This document shows positions 23,053 through 34,605 of a DNA stretch of 64,000 nt, piece by piece (positions within the stretch are counted from its first letter, which is position 1; each line of letters starts with the position of its first letter). The translations under genes and the position numbers were made by a program. This DNA comes from Cylicocyclus nassatus (taxonomy: Eukaryota > Nematoda > Chromadorea > Rhabditida > Strongylidae): contig CATQJL010000112.1 in NCBI GenBank assembly GCA_958299035.1, forward strand, positions 69,719,117 through 69,783,116. The letters run 5' to 3'. The notes below the pieces were generated by a model, which ran no database searches, had not been told where the DNA came from, and worked only from the letters and a program-made list of their open reading frames with translations.

Positions 23053-25421
23053 TTAATTAATCGTTTCATTGATGAAGTGCTTCATATCACGGAGCTCCTA
23101 AATGATAAATTATGCAGGAGACTAGAAAATAAGAGCGGAAGACAAGAAGGATTGCCTAACCTCTGCACAACTACTATGAGCCATTCCATTGTATATACGA
23201 AACTGCACATTTGGATTGAATGATTTCAACAAGTTCGCGGTCAGCTGACCAAAAGTCAGTGGTACAAGAAAATCATTTGACCCGTGTCCCATGAAGATGG
23301 GAGTGGTGAGATTTGCTGTATGACTCTAAATAGAGAGCAAAAGTAAAACTATCCTCCCTAAAAACAAATAGAAAATATTCTAAAAGTAATGCAAAGGGGA
23401 AAAGCACAATTTAGAAAAAACATACCCCGGGTATCTTATCCCGCTGGATCATAAATGAACTGAGTCCAATGATACCTCCTAGCTTATGCGGGTACGTCAA
23501 ACCAGCGTAAAGGGCTAATGCGCCACCCATCGAAAAACCACCGAGAATTATTTTCTCTGATGGTATACCAGAAGCAATCTAAACCAATACCTCAGCTTAC
23601 TCTCACAAAAGATAAAATTGCTCAAAATATGATCTCTCGCACCTCAGCATCTATCATGCCATGTACAAGTCGTGTTGCTTGTGCAATGCCTTCATCATCT
23701 TCTCTAGCACTAGCATCTAGACCATATAAATCGAACCATGAGGGCATTCGCATGCCCATATTCAGGGTTACAGGTCGAGAGGCACTGCAATGAAAGATTT
23801 TGAAACAAAAAATCCTAAAGTAATAAACAGCAAGGAAAACACACGCATACCTGCTAGGACAGATATACTTGGTATTATCATGTCGGATCTCATGTGCAAA
23901 AACATCGGACCAACCATCACCTGAATCTCCAAGCCCATGCAGGAATATAACCTAAAAAAGTAGATCAATTACAAAACTGGAACTAGTAAACTGAATGATT
24001 TTCACAAAAAAAAACATCAGATTTGGATCATGAAGAAAACACTGATATGGTGTTTACACATCTACCCTTTGTCTAACAGGGAAAGGATACTCGGTGACCG
24101 TGGCCATTTGGAATGCGATATATACCGTAGGATGCATCTCGAAACGCTGATTGTGCTGTCGATATCTGCGAAACGATCTTCTGAAGGGGTTTTGGGTAGT
24201 TGAAATCACCAAATTTGTTCTACGCTACCGTTTGAAGCTAATAAAGAGCTTTGAAAGGAATACTGCCGTTTTGTTTAAAGTATATACAGCATTTGAAAAG
24301 GAAAGAAAATTTTTTATTAATGATTTTGGCGCAGTAGAGCCATTTTTATCGAAATATAGTCATAACTCCATCTAGGTTACCGTTTCGCAGATATGGAATT
24401 CGAACCAGCATTAAAAGGCCATTTTTTGATGTACAAATCATTACGAATGGTCACGGCCGCCAAGCTTCACATAGACAATCTTCAACCTAACCGATAACTT
24501 AATTCGCGAAATTTTCTTAAAGACAGCGTCCAGGCAGATCTGGACCTACGGGGCTTTTACGTGGAAAGTACTTTTGGGGCCCTAACTAAGCCACTGCCCA
24601 ACCGGCAGCTCAGGTAGTGCCCTAACGGCTGAGATAGTCCCCTCGAAACTGGAACTGGACCCCGCGACCGTGTTTCACATGCATTCATGGCGCAAAGCGT
24701 GGATCCTGGCGCGAAACTGCCATGAATCCATGCGAATACGTTCGCGGGGGCCAGTTTCGGAAGGAATGTCTCAGCCATTAGAGCACTACATGAGCTGCCG
24801 CTTGAGCAGTGCCTTAGTTAGGGCTCCAAAAGTACTTTTCACGTAAAAACCCCATAGGTCCACATCTGCCTGGACGCTGCCTTTAATGATGTGGTCTACA
24901 AACTAGTTGAGCAAAATCTGGAAAATATCTGTAAAACAAGGTCTGATTTTTTTTGCCCGCATAGTCTCAACAGATTTGTATAGTAGATTCGTTGACCGCA
25001 GGACTAGATTACGCCTCGCGAGGTAAAACGCTTGCCCCAGTACAAATCTGTTATTATACAAGCCGTGCTCTCGCGACAATTCAGCCGCGCCGCGCGCGGT
25101 CCGCGGCGTTTGAGCAGTCCTTGCGGTCAATGAATCGACGATACAAATACATTGAAACAGCATTGAGAACAGATTAAAAAAAAGCAAGAAAGAAAAGAAC
25201 AAATCAAGAGAAAATAAAACACTGACCGTCGATCTGTGGTCTTTCTTCGCATTGATGACAACAGGCGGTGGGGCTTGACTCATCGTATCCGAGTGCAGTG
25301 TTCTGGCTAGAGTTGATGTAAGCGCTGACTTCGGTGCACACGATTGAGGTTGTAATGCAAGTGAGGCAGATAGGCCTGACAGTAGAAGTCGACTCAATGG
25401 CGCAACACTACGGATCCACAT
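23053..25421 (-). CDS. ath-1: Acyl-protein thioesterase (LYPLA1/APT1 family), 6 exons
   Basis: An alpha/beta hydrolase that removes palmitate from cysteines of membrane-associated proteins and cleaves lysophospholipids. Exons on the minus strand: 25227-25421, 23851-23951, 23643-23784, about 23426-23578, 23161-23325 and 23053-23097; phases agree throughout. From the internal ATG at 25283 the product is 220 residues, close to the family's 230. Visible motifs: FLHGLGDSGDGW at the N-terminus, nucleophile GFSMGG (Ser about 116), acid in SNDFLVP (Asp about 169) and base in MAHSSC (His about 201). An upstream in-frame ATG at 25421 adds 46 residues rich in Arg, Ser and Leu with almost no acidic residues, resembling a mitochondrial presequence. 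The first intron (23952-25226) carries two MITEs. The symbol follows the C. elegans orthologue name as I know it; function is inferred from the family. Confidence 0.9.
24521..24882. mobile_element. TTAA-target MITE, copy 1 (thioesterase intron 1)
   Basis: Long inverted arms begin AGACAGCGTCCAGGCAGATC and AGGCAGCGTCCAGGCAGAT. TTAA is on both sides (24517-24520 and 24883-24886), the duplication used by piggyBac-like transposases. Arms extend about 110 bp. Related copies are at 40360-40717 and 50827-51146. Confidence 0.85.
24972..25147. mobile_element. MITE with GC-rich core (thioesterase intron 1)
   Basis: Inverted ends of about 33 bp: GATTTGTATAGTAGATTCGT... and the complement of ...GACGATACAAATAC, both containing TTGACCGCARGGACT. 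The centre (about 25070-25115) is very CpG-rich. The exact ends and the target duplication are ambiguous. Confidence 0.65.
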
Positions 25422-25553
25422 GCACCCACGAGTCGAGCAACGGCTACAATTGTATAGTCGATTTGTGATGTACTAGACAGTTCAAAAAGGTCTGTAGACT
25501 TCAAAGCATTGAATTTCCACACACGGCTAAAAAAAGACACCCTATACACAAAC

Positions 25554-25868
25554 CAGTGGCGGACCAAAGGGGGGGGGGGGTGGGAGGAGAAATTTCTGTA
25601 AGTGGTTTATCATATAGATGTGCTAATGACTCGTTTATATTTGTAAGCAATCAAAATAATAGACAAAATTATCTCAAAAACTCGTATTGGCTTCTAATTA
25701 ATTCGAAGGCGTCTCAAGATCGGAATTACAGGCCGGCGAGAACTTCGGAATGCATCACGATATTTTTTGAAGAGAATGGCTGACGTCAAGCTCAGACCCA
25801 TTATTCAAAAGAAAAGTTGTCCCCCTCTTTTCCTCTCTCCATGAACAATATTTCTTGGAACGCCACTG
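25554..25868. mobile_element. hAT-type MITE (CAGTGGCG family), copy 4
   Basis: Starts CAGTGGCGGACC, ends CGCCACTG, with the 8-bp duplication ACACAAAC on both sides (25546-25553 and 25869-25876). A G-run follows the left end. The interior is more diverged than in the other copies. It lies 133 bp upstream of the longer thioesterase start. Confidence 0.85.
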
Positions 25869-25876
25869 ACACAAAC

Positions 25877-28074
25877 GTACCAACTTACTGTTATGAACTG
25901 CCCAGTACAACAAAAATCACTACACCACAAAAAGACACAAATAACAGAACAAAAATCAAAAGACTCAAAGATGCCAAACTTTGATTATGGAAATACCAGG
26001 CATAATCGTTTCTGTACATTAGTAAGACAGATTAAAAATGGAAAAGACATTGTTATGAACTGCTCAGTAAACACAGAATTTAGCTATTATTTCTATCTAT
26101 CAAAAACTGGAAACTGTGAATTTTCAGACTATTGAAAATCTCAGAGCGATAGTCCCTAAAGGAGAAATCTTGGGCAAGCAGCGAAACTGACAATTAACTA
26201 TCGTGAGTGAGATTGAGGTTTAGGTAAAACCAAGCATACAAGAATTATAAAAGTACTATCAGTACATATCTCACACCCACCTCTACGAGTCTGAAGCGGT
26301 TAGATTACGGTTTCTATGAGCAACCCTTTTTCTTTCATTTCATTTTGAATTCCATTTGCTTCCTGCATTATGCGGTTGCGAATGTATGAAGTGTGTGGGT
26401 GAAGCGTAATTGTCACATAGAAAAAAGCCTGCTTTTCTTATAAACTAGTGAAAAAAAGTTGGTCTGTCATTATTTCGGCTTCCTTTCTCACTATAAATCA
26501 CGCTCAAGGCCAAAGAAAAAATCCTGCAAATTAGTGCTTATAGAAGGTGAAAAAGCCTGCCAAAATTCATACTAAGTCATAGGTTCGATCCCTACCGTTT
26601 TCCTAAGATTTTAACCTAATGAAAGAGGAAAAAATAGGCGTAGTAAGCGAGAAAGTCGAGAAAAAAAAACACAAATTTCAGTCTCTAAAATTGTTCTCAA
26701 GATATTCAATCAGAATGCAGCTTCAGAAGCACTTCTTTTCAATATTTGCGTGAAAATCTGACAAAGCAACAAAACGGAAAACGACTATATAAGAGGTGGA
26801 TTCGACAGGACGACTGTGCCAACCTATTTTTACCAGGGGCAAGAATGTGGAGAATGATCACGTCAGAAGAAGAAAAGTGACGTAAGGCACTGAACAATAA
26901 AGCCTATCTGAAATTAATACAAGGTCAGACATCTGCAATACAAAAGATGGCGAGTCACACTTCACCGAGCAGGAAAATCGATGGAACAGCAGGAAGTTTT
27001 TCTCGGTGCTAACAAAAAGAAATGAAAAAGTGGAAGGAAGATCAAATGCAAGAGTCGTCGATCATTTGCGAGGATGTAACAAAATAGGAAAATGAAGATG
27101 GATGGGTCAGATTTCCAGCCTCGCACAACAAAAAAGCATAGAATTTACAAGCAAGAAATTCAGATGTGATGCTGTAGCAAAGCATAAGGCGTTTTGATAT
27201 TTCACAAACTGTATGAATTTTCGTGAAAAACTCTTCCTAAGTATAAGCGCAGAATTTTTTCTTGGATGATTACGACACTTTGCAAACTACGTAAGTGTGC
27301 AAAAAAAGCTTTGCATGCACTAAGATGATTGGAATTCTAGAAAAAAAACACACACAGAAACGGGCGTGAGACTGCCCCCTGAGTCAAAAAAGCAAGGAGC
27401 AGCCCAAAGCAATTCCCTTACAATTTTTGAGATAAAAACCTGACAAATGCTGGTAAAACGGAAAAAGAAAGAAATTTGAATCATGATTCATGAATGACAA
27501 GATGTGAGTCCAATCTTGTTTTTGAAAGATGAAAAAAGCTAATCGCAACAAGATGGGACGTAGTCTCTGGGGTATTTCGTATTTCTGATTTATGGCTACG
27601 TTGAAGAGATATTCGATAATGCATATGCCAATTCAAACTATTGAAACCTACAAAAACCCAATTTGAACTGAGAAAGCAACTTGAAGATTATAATTAACAA
27701 CCATGAATTGAATTATAGAACAATCATGTAAGCACCATATTACTATAAAAAGTCAGAAGCTATTGATTATCAAATATTGAACATTCATATATGTACCATG
27801 TTACTGCAAAAAGTAGAAGCATTAAGTTATGAAGGCAATCAGAAAAATTTGCGTGCGCAAAAAAGTAAAGAAAAAGGGAGAACGGAGACGATGGCTCAAT
27901 CGATGTGAGAAAAGTGTATAATTTAGATTTGGCATTACCTAATTGTACTTTTCAATACTTGAGACAAACCCTGAGAAGTGGATTACGATGAATGAGAATT
28001 AACAGTAAACAAACTTGTCACTTACAGATAGGCGGTTAAAAGGAAAAAAGAGAAGCCAGCAGCTAGAGATGCCA
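25877..28074. other. Gene-poor AT-rich intergenic DNA
   Basis: Adenine-rich on the plus strand, with only short frames. A B-box-like GGTTCGATCCC occurs at 26582-26592 without a convincing tRNA around it. No gene is supported. Confidence 0.45.
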
Positions 28075-28432
28075 AAATGTATTTTATTGCATTTTGTTTA
28101 CTCTGTACAAAGCTAGTCTAAAATTTTGGAAAGAAATTTGAAAAAATAGCCAAACTTAGGATGGACAAAAACCATGGGTTGAAGATCCTGACAATTATTG
28201 AGCAAGAGACATCAAAGGAATTCAAACAAAAACATAACTGTTAGAAAGGAGAAGAAATACTGCATTAAACTCTTTTTGAAGCGTTTGTCTATCTTTACTT
28301 CAAACAATTTCAGCATAAGTCTAAAAACGCAGAATCTCTTCCTCTTACTATTGTCCTTTGCCTAATAGTTTTCAAATTCTCCCAAATTCTGGAAAACGGC
28401 ACGAAATTTCGGACCGACCTAATAGATATATT
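28075..28432. mobile_element. Decayed mariner-like element with right end preserved
   Basis: The right end CGAAATTTCGGACCGACCTAATA (28403-28425) is a diverged form of the mariner end seen at 1779-1800. Upstream sequence matches 19320-19570 over about 250 bp. The left end is not identifiable. Confidence 0.5.
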
Positions 28433-29331
28433 AATTTCAATACTTAAAAAAGACATTCTGCGAGACAAGAAATTCAAGAACATTCTGCAAGACAAAAAAA
28501 TTGAAAACTAAACTCAAAGCCATAAGCTGGAGCAATGATGTAAACAATTGTTTTGGGAAATGTAATCAACGGCGGCAATTCCCATGTGGGGCAGACGAGA
28601 TGCAAACGCAAAAGGTTCGATACATAACTAAACGGCACAACAACACGCACATGTTGAGCAAGCTCGGAGAAGGCGTTTAAGGCTAATTTGGAGATACAAA
28701 ATTGCCAAAATATGGTCTCATTTGGAAAATATGAAAGTTACTCTTCGAAGTGGAAAGCAGTTCGAAGAGAAGTCCTCGAATATTGACTCAGCATTGGAAA
28801 TCGAGCATTATATTCTGTGACATTCAACAAACAAATAACTGCAAAACACAGCTCTCACAATGTGATTTCTTTACGAAACAGCCTAAAAACACCCACCGAC
28901 TGAGCAGACGTAAAGAAAAACGACACTTGGCTGAATGTCGCAATTCTGCATATTTCGAGGAATAAAACATGATGAGAATAACGCTTGGGCAAAATCAAAT
29001 AAAATTCCAATTTAAAAGCGATATTTGCACAATCGAACAATAAAAGCACTTTACAAAGGTAGCACTATTGATGAATTCGCATATTTTGACGGCTTTTGCA
29101 AAAAAATGCAAAAAACTCCTTTTTCAGCTATGTTCACAGCAGAACCCAGGCAAATGAAAAATATGGATGCAATTGAAGTAAAATAGTAGTTATTATTTTT
29201 CGTAAACAGCTACTGATACATAAACGCTGATGTAAGTGCTAGAAACATCATTTTTATATATATATATAGATAAAGACTTGGGGTAAAAAATCTCATAAGT
29301 TTCAACTTTACTTCCTTCAGCGAGTTAAATC
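28433..29331. other. Intergenic, no recognised gene
   Basis: A (TA)n tract lies at 29257-29268. Nothing else is recognised. Confidence 0.45.
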
Positions 29332-29826
29332 CAAACAACGGCTGGTAAAAAAAGAGATTTTAAACTTGAACCTGCAAAAGTGCACGACTGTAAAACATTA
29401 TCCGATCAATATTTCACCGTAAAATTAAAAACCGATCTTTTCCCAAAACCTCCCTCAAAATTTAGAAAGGATGTGATCAAAGAAAGTGCATCAAAATTAC
29501 CAAAACGACTGAACAGGATAGCTTCGAAGAAGATAGGTGGCGAAGCGAAGAAGGAAACAAGACAAAAAATAGGTTGTAGAGCAAACAAGGGAGCAAGATC
29601 AATGAAAGTGAGAAGTTCAATAGTAAAAAAGCCGGAAAGTTTTAAAAAAAGCGTTGTCGACCAAAGGAAAGTGAATTCCAAATTTGATAAAGTTGGCAGC
29701 AAAAAGAAACACATGGATGACTTCATTTGCAAGAAAATGCAGTGCAACCCCGCTTGCTCCAAAAAATTCAACAAACTGTTGATGAATATTACTCAGTTTC
29801 TTCTTTGCCACGACAGGTTTTTATAG
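29332..29826 (+). CDS. Lysine-rich open frame, unknown product (doubtful)
   Basis: A frame of about 164 codons opens after a TAA near 29329 and has no early ATG; the first internal ATG is at 29601. The translation is unusually basic (Lys/Arg clusters such as KKIGGEAKKETRQK) with a Cys-containing tail (FICKKMQCNPACSKKF). No domain is recognised. The frame ends inside one arm of a perfect inverted repeat (29779-29902), so its 3' end is repeat-derived. It could be an isolated exon, a relic, or chance in A-rich DNA. Confidence 0.2.
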   Translation, partial: QTTAGKKRDFKLEPAKVHDCKTLSDQYFTVKLKTDLFPKPPSKFRKDVIKESASKLPKRLNRIASKKIGGEAKKETRQKIGCRANKGARSMKVRSSIVKKPESFKKSVVDQRKVNSKFDKVGSKKKHMDDFICKKMQCNPACSKKFNKLLMNITQFLLCHDRFL

Positions 29827-29902
29827 CAACAATTTATTGTGCTGCCTAACAAAGAAAAAGAAAAAAGAAAAAACAAAGAAGAAACTGAGTAATATTCATC
29901 AA
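29779..29902. repeat. Perfect 29-bp inverted repeat
   Basis: The arm at 29779-29807 (beginning TTGATGAATATTACTCAG) is exactly complementary to 29874-29902, with a 66-bp A-rich spacer. It is likely a small foldback element. Confidence 0.8.
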
Positions 29903-32212
29903 TTACGCCGAGGTTTAAAAAAGGAGAACTTTTGAGTCAACAAACTGTGTGTTTCATGGTCAAAACGTTGCTGAACATTATATTCAAAACACATTATTAA
30001 CACTGTCGACGAGCATAGACGATAAATTTGCTAAAAATATAACGCCGGAAGTGCGCAAATCCTAAACGCGCCCAATTTCCTCCCACGCGTACGATTACGT
30101 TGTTTTTGATGTAAGACATATGGAATATAGGAAGTTTTATGATGGGAAAATGCGGAAGAAAATTGTGAATGTAATAACCAATGCGATATGAGAGAAGAGA
30201 AAATGGCTTTTCAGCTGAAAGACTGAAGAAAGAAAGAATTGCAGATGAGAACCTGGGTGAGCAGCAGTAGCAGCCCAACCCACAGGTAACCTGAGCATTA
30301 CTAGCTAAACAGCCTTACACTGTGACCAAGTGTTGAAGAAAATAAATGTGACTTCTGTTGAGGGAGAGGCGAAGTGATGAAATTATGATGTGCTGTAGTC
30401 GACGATGTGTTTGAGAAAAACAAGCAATGACGTTAATGGATTAGCAAAAAAGAGACTTTATGCTAAAGCGACTAAAGCGAGAGCTGGACGACAAGCATTT
30501 TTGTTGACTGATTATAGCCTTTGAAAGTCGATATAGCACATGGAAAACAAGAATTCTTACAATTGCAGCTTTTTTTCACACTCCGAGAATAAGAGCCGTC
30601 TTTGATGAAAAGCAAAGTCGAATCAAAAAATCTTCGCGGATAAATGCGAAGCCTTTGTCCGTCTCGAAGTGATTTAAGATAAAAGTGGTAAAATTCAAAG
30701 TTTCAGCAACAGCAGGATTGCAAAACAATGCAGGAATACAAAATCACGCAGATAGAAAAAGAAATAGCTAATTCGTAAAGAAGTAACTTAACTTTCAATA
30801 TATCAAAATCGATAATAAGCACGCAATAATAGTATATATACAGAAAAAAATACGGAAAAAAGAATATGACGTAAATGTTTCAAATTCACATCAAAAATTA
30901 CATTTACATCATATTCTTCTTTCCGTATTTTTCCGTACATCAAAAATTAGCTTAACGAAAGCGTCAGCGAGTGCGAGACGATAGATGAGACGATGCAAAC
31001 GTGTAAGATGCGACAACTCTCCTTCCTTTGAAAACCTAAGAGATGCCTCCATGCCACAAAAACACTATAGCCACTTCTCTGCTAAACTGACTATGCAAGC
31101 AAGCAAGCCTAATTGACACACGTAACACTTAGCCTTGGCTATCCGTCTATGATTGCAGCATGCAAAAACAATCACGACAGAAGAGAGTTTGAGGAAAAGA
31201 AAGCAAATGCTCCATTTGATAATGTCATGGATAGAGACCGCTGACAAAAAAACAAGCATTTAGTGACAAGAATTTATTTGCAAAAAGATACAAAAAAAGC
31301 AATGGAAAATGCGAATATTTCTCAAACAATTGTAGATAGCGAAAACCAACATGCTTAGATTCGAATATGCATATCATATTTACCCGTAACTGGTTTACTG
31401 GTCGGCATCAATAAATACATCGACTGGCAGGATAATTGTTCCCGTCCTCCATTCGAAACAGCCTGAATAGTGCAGAGCAAAACTTCAGTAAAACAAAGAT
31501 ACTCAACAGATATATTCTTTAGGATTACGCTCAAAGTGACGAAAAGTGAGTTTTTACTAGTTCACATCGAAAAAAGGCAAATAAACTCGATTTCACCCAT
31601 GACTGAAGTCAGTTACCCTAATTTCAAGCGTACAATGCGCAAAGGATTTTTATCCAAAATCGAGCAGTCAAAATACGCCCAAGAACTTCGCGACCCTATA
31701 CACCCTATCCAGTGCTGTATATAGCCTGAGAGAATCGTACTGCGTAAGCATCGCTTTCCGAAACACAGTGAAGAGGTGAGCGGCTTCCTTGAAAAATCGA
31801 AGAAGGTGCGCCTTGTATGCGTGAAATCAGGATATTTGCAACAGAGTAAAACAGTAGGACAATTTCTTTGTGTCTGTACTTTTTCGTTTTGTGTCTAGGC
31901 TTTTCCTATAGTAAAGCTAATACAAGGCAGTGCAAATAAATAACTTGTTAGCAAACTGAAATTAGAGAAATTGTAGCACCTGCAGCACAACGATTCTTGT
32001 AGATTGCATATGATGAAGTTTTCTGATGGAAATCTTCCTCGATTAGTAAAGAACTCAGATTCGTAAAACGTTCGCATTGCAAATGCATGGATAGAAAATG
32101 AAAAGATAAAATTTGTACATACCTCTTGCAGTGCTTCCGACGCACCTCTGCTTTGTTCACAAGAACTCAGTTGTACTGCCTTGAGGAATTGCCACGACGA
32201 TAGAAAGTGAGA
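29903..32212. other. Intergenic, 3' flank of the SBP2-like gene
   Basis: No gene is supported. One imperfect inverted repeat (30848-30878 with 30900-30930, around ACGGAAAAAAGAATATGAC) is present. A plus-strand frame at 31470-31724 has no recognisable features. Confidence 0.45.
30848..30930. repeat. Short near-perfect hairpin
   Basis: Two 31-bp arms with three or four mismatches around a 21-bp spacer; may be a small MITE core. Confidence 0.6.
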
Positions 32213-34605
32213 TTACGCGAACAACGACGATTGATCCTTGTGATATTTGATGTGAGAGTCACTGCTGTTCCACAGCGAAATCATTTTGTCGTAGATTTCC
32301 TAGAAACGCGTTTTTGCGAACTGAATAGGATTCAATGAGCACGTGGTGACAGCATTAAGGTAAAATTATTAACGTTCGATCAGCCGTGTAATTTACCGTG
32401 TAATTTAGATAATGGGAATGAACTCTCAAAGAAAGAAAATAACAAATCGAATAGACTGAGTTCGAGTAATAGAAGTTATTTCTGTACAGAAAGACAAAAA
32501 CTGACCTCAAAACCCTGAAAACGAAGCAATCCTACCACATTCGTATATGGAAATTTCTCCAACGCACGACTCAGCAAGCGTTTCGTCGACGCATGAATAA
32601 TGGGTATACCACGAGCTCCACATTCATCACGAATGCTTTGTAGAAGCGTGACTCCTGAAAGCATAAGGATTGCATGCGTTAACAAACAAGATGAGCTGTG
32701 AAGACTGAAAGGACATTGTCATACGATAATGGATATCTTGTCTCCATAGTAATGTACCTTCAAAAAGATATTTGCAGAATGCAATAGAACAAGTACACGA
32801 ATCATGATGCTGAGTTTTAGCAGATGTAGAACAAAATATAATAAAGACATTGCACGTTTCCTACAATGCAAAAACGAATCAGACATTTAGACACCCACCT
32901 TCCATTTCAGCATCCATATTTCGAGCTAGTAAGACACATTTCACGTTGTCTGCTTGGATGTGCTTCAAACACTCATGGATTCCGCAGATAAAAGTGCGCT
33001 TGGATCGAGCCTAAATCTTCCTGAAGGTGAAGCTGTGAGACCAGTGAATTAGTTACAAAGTAAACAAAAAACCAGTCCATATATATGCAACGTATTGCAC
33101 TGCAATATATATTAGGGTTAAAGCTTCCGGTGCAAAATTGCGTCCAACCAACGTCAAGAATACCTCTCCTACACCAAGCGTTCACTCCAACCTTTCAAGC
33201 ATATATACTCAAGTCACTTATAACTTGATATGGGTTTCGCACAGCGCGTGCGCTACTTCATGAGTCGAAGGATCAGACCTGCTCATTTCCAGTAATTCCT
33301 TGTTTTTTTGTACCCTGTTTGATGAGATATTATTAGTTAGTATTACACATTTTTACAGTTTGCTACGGTAGAAAATGCTTTACTGAAAAGCTACTAGTAA
33401 AGGCGTCGTCAGCTTCCACGCATAGTGTGAAAGCTCACATTTTGAGTCACAAATGGCTGCACGATACGAAACATTACAAGCCCTCAAATACGTCTGACAA
33501 GCTCAACAGAAAATCCATGCGTCAGCGCACTTAGGCCCGGTCCAGACTTCGCTCAAAAGAGCCCAAAAGCGCTTAAATTCCTACAAAGTCTCTTTACTTT
33601 CTGTTTGAGGAGAGATGGAGGCAGTGGAGAGGTCAGAGAAATCTGGGCGCTTTTTAGTGTTTTTAGGCGCTTTTGAGCGAAGTCTGACCGAAGCGTTACA
33701 GACATCTTCAGACTGAACCTTTGATGAAGACATGTTTCTGGTTCTCACCACATATGAAACATGAACAGCATGTTTGAAGCCAAGTCATTCAAAGAGTAGA
33801 CTCGTTTTTCGCAACATTAGAGGGTTAACATTTTCAGTAGGTAAGAGAATAGACTTGAATCTTAAAATTTCGAGACTCACCTACCCTGATCGGATTAGCT
33901 TTATGGGCAGCATTCGCCTGTTTCTTGAGCTTTTTCAAGAGCTCAATAACGCATTCATCCAAGGGAGTGGGAATAAAGGTCAACTCGACATTATTTTCTT
34001 CCTTCTCAATGTGTTTCCGTGCCTCTAAAACGATCTGAAATTCGCAGATACGCTTACAAATATGCAGATCTCAAACCACCTTCTTAGTAGTAGTCGGCTT
34101 CTTTTCTCTACGGATGCCCTTATGTGTAGGACCCTGACTAGTAGCCTGGGCTTTCGGCTGAGCCAAAACTACTTGTCTGTTGCTAACTTTCATCATTCCA
34201 ATGGCCGAACGAAGTTCATTGTCCACCAAAAAATTGCTCAATTCGACCTGAAAAAAAGTTTATTGCAACAAAAGTGACTGAGGAGAACAGACCGTCTTCA
34301 ACATGGTCGACTTCTTTTTGTTTCTTGGTCGTAATTTCTCTGGAGACTCCGCAGCAGCCCCAGGCTGATCACAATCCATCATTACGCTTTCTTGACTGGA
34401 TTTATTTGGATCCAAAAGGTCCTGCATCTGAAATGGAAAAGTCGGGCCTTGGAGCATTGCAGACAACAGCTAACTTTCTCAGAGAAGCTGTTATTTAAGC
34501 TTTTCTGTCTATTTCTAACAAGTTCGTGAAATAAACACTTACCACAAGAATCTTAAAGTTCTCTAGATGGCTAGAGGAAGTTTCCAGATCTGAGTGCTTG
34601 CAAAA
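32213..34605 (-). CDS. SECIS-binding protein 2-like protein (L7Ae/SBP2 RNA-binding domain)
   Basis: SBP2 binds the SECIS element of selenoprotein mRNAs and recruits the Sec-specific elongation factor so that UGA is read as selenocysteine. Exons (minus): 34543-34605 (probable 5' leader), 34293-34427, 34080-34247, 33885-34034, 32899-33010, 32506-32654 and 32213-32299; all phases fit. From the ATG at 34427 the product is 266 residues. Residues 152-238 match the SBP2-type L7Ae fold in order: KRTFICGIHECLKHIQ, then VKCVLLARN, GIPIIHAS and NVVGLLRFQG. The preceding exon (ending KANPIR) matches the conserved basic linker before that domain. It is much shorter than vertebrate SBP2 (over 800 residues), lacking the long N-terminus. 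It is divergent from the PIGN gene. An acceptor at 34606-34607 may be a spliced-leader site. A TTA-flanked MITE lies in one intron. Confidence 0.85.
33534..33695. mobile_element. 162-bp MITE with TTA duplication (SBP2-like intron)
   Basis: Inverted ends GGCCCGGTCCAGACTTCGC and the complement CGCTTCGGTCAGACTTCGC are flanked by TTA (33531-33533 and 33696-33698), as in PIF/Harbinger insertions. The interior includes mirrored AGCGC/GCGCT words. Confidence 0.75.

Noticed and set aside
26582..26592. A tRNA suggested by GGTTCGATCCC
   Set aside because: No A-box at proper distance and no cloverleaf.
33257..33314. An extra SBP2-like exon with open frame QKNKELLEMSRSDPSTHE
   Set aside because: Splice phases on either side do not fit, whereas joining the exon ending KANPIR directly to ARSKRTF keeps frame and matches the family.
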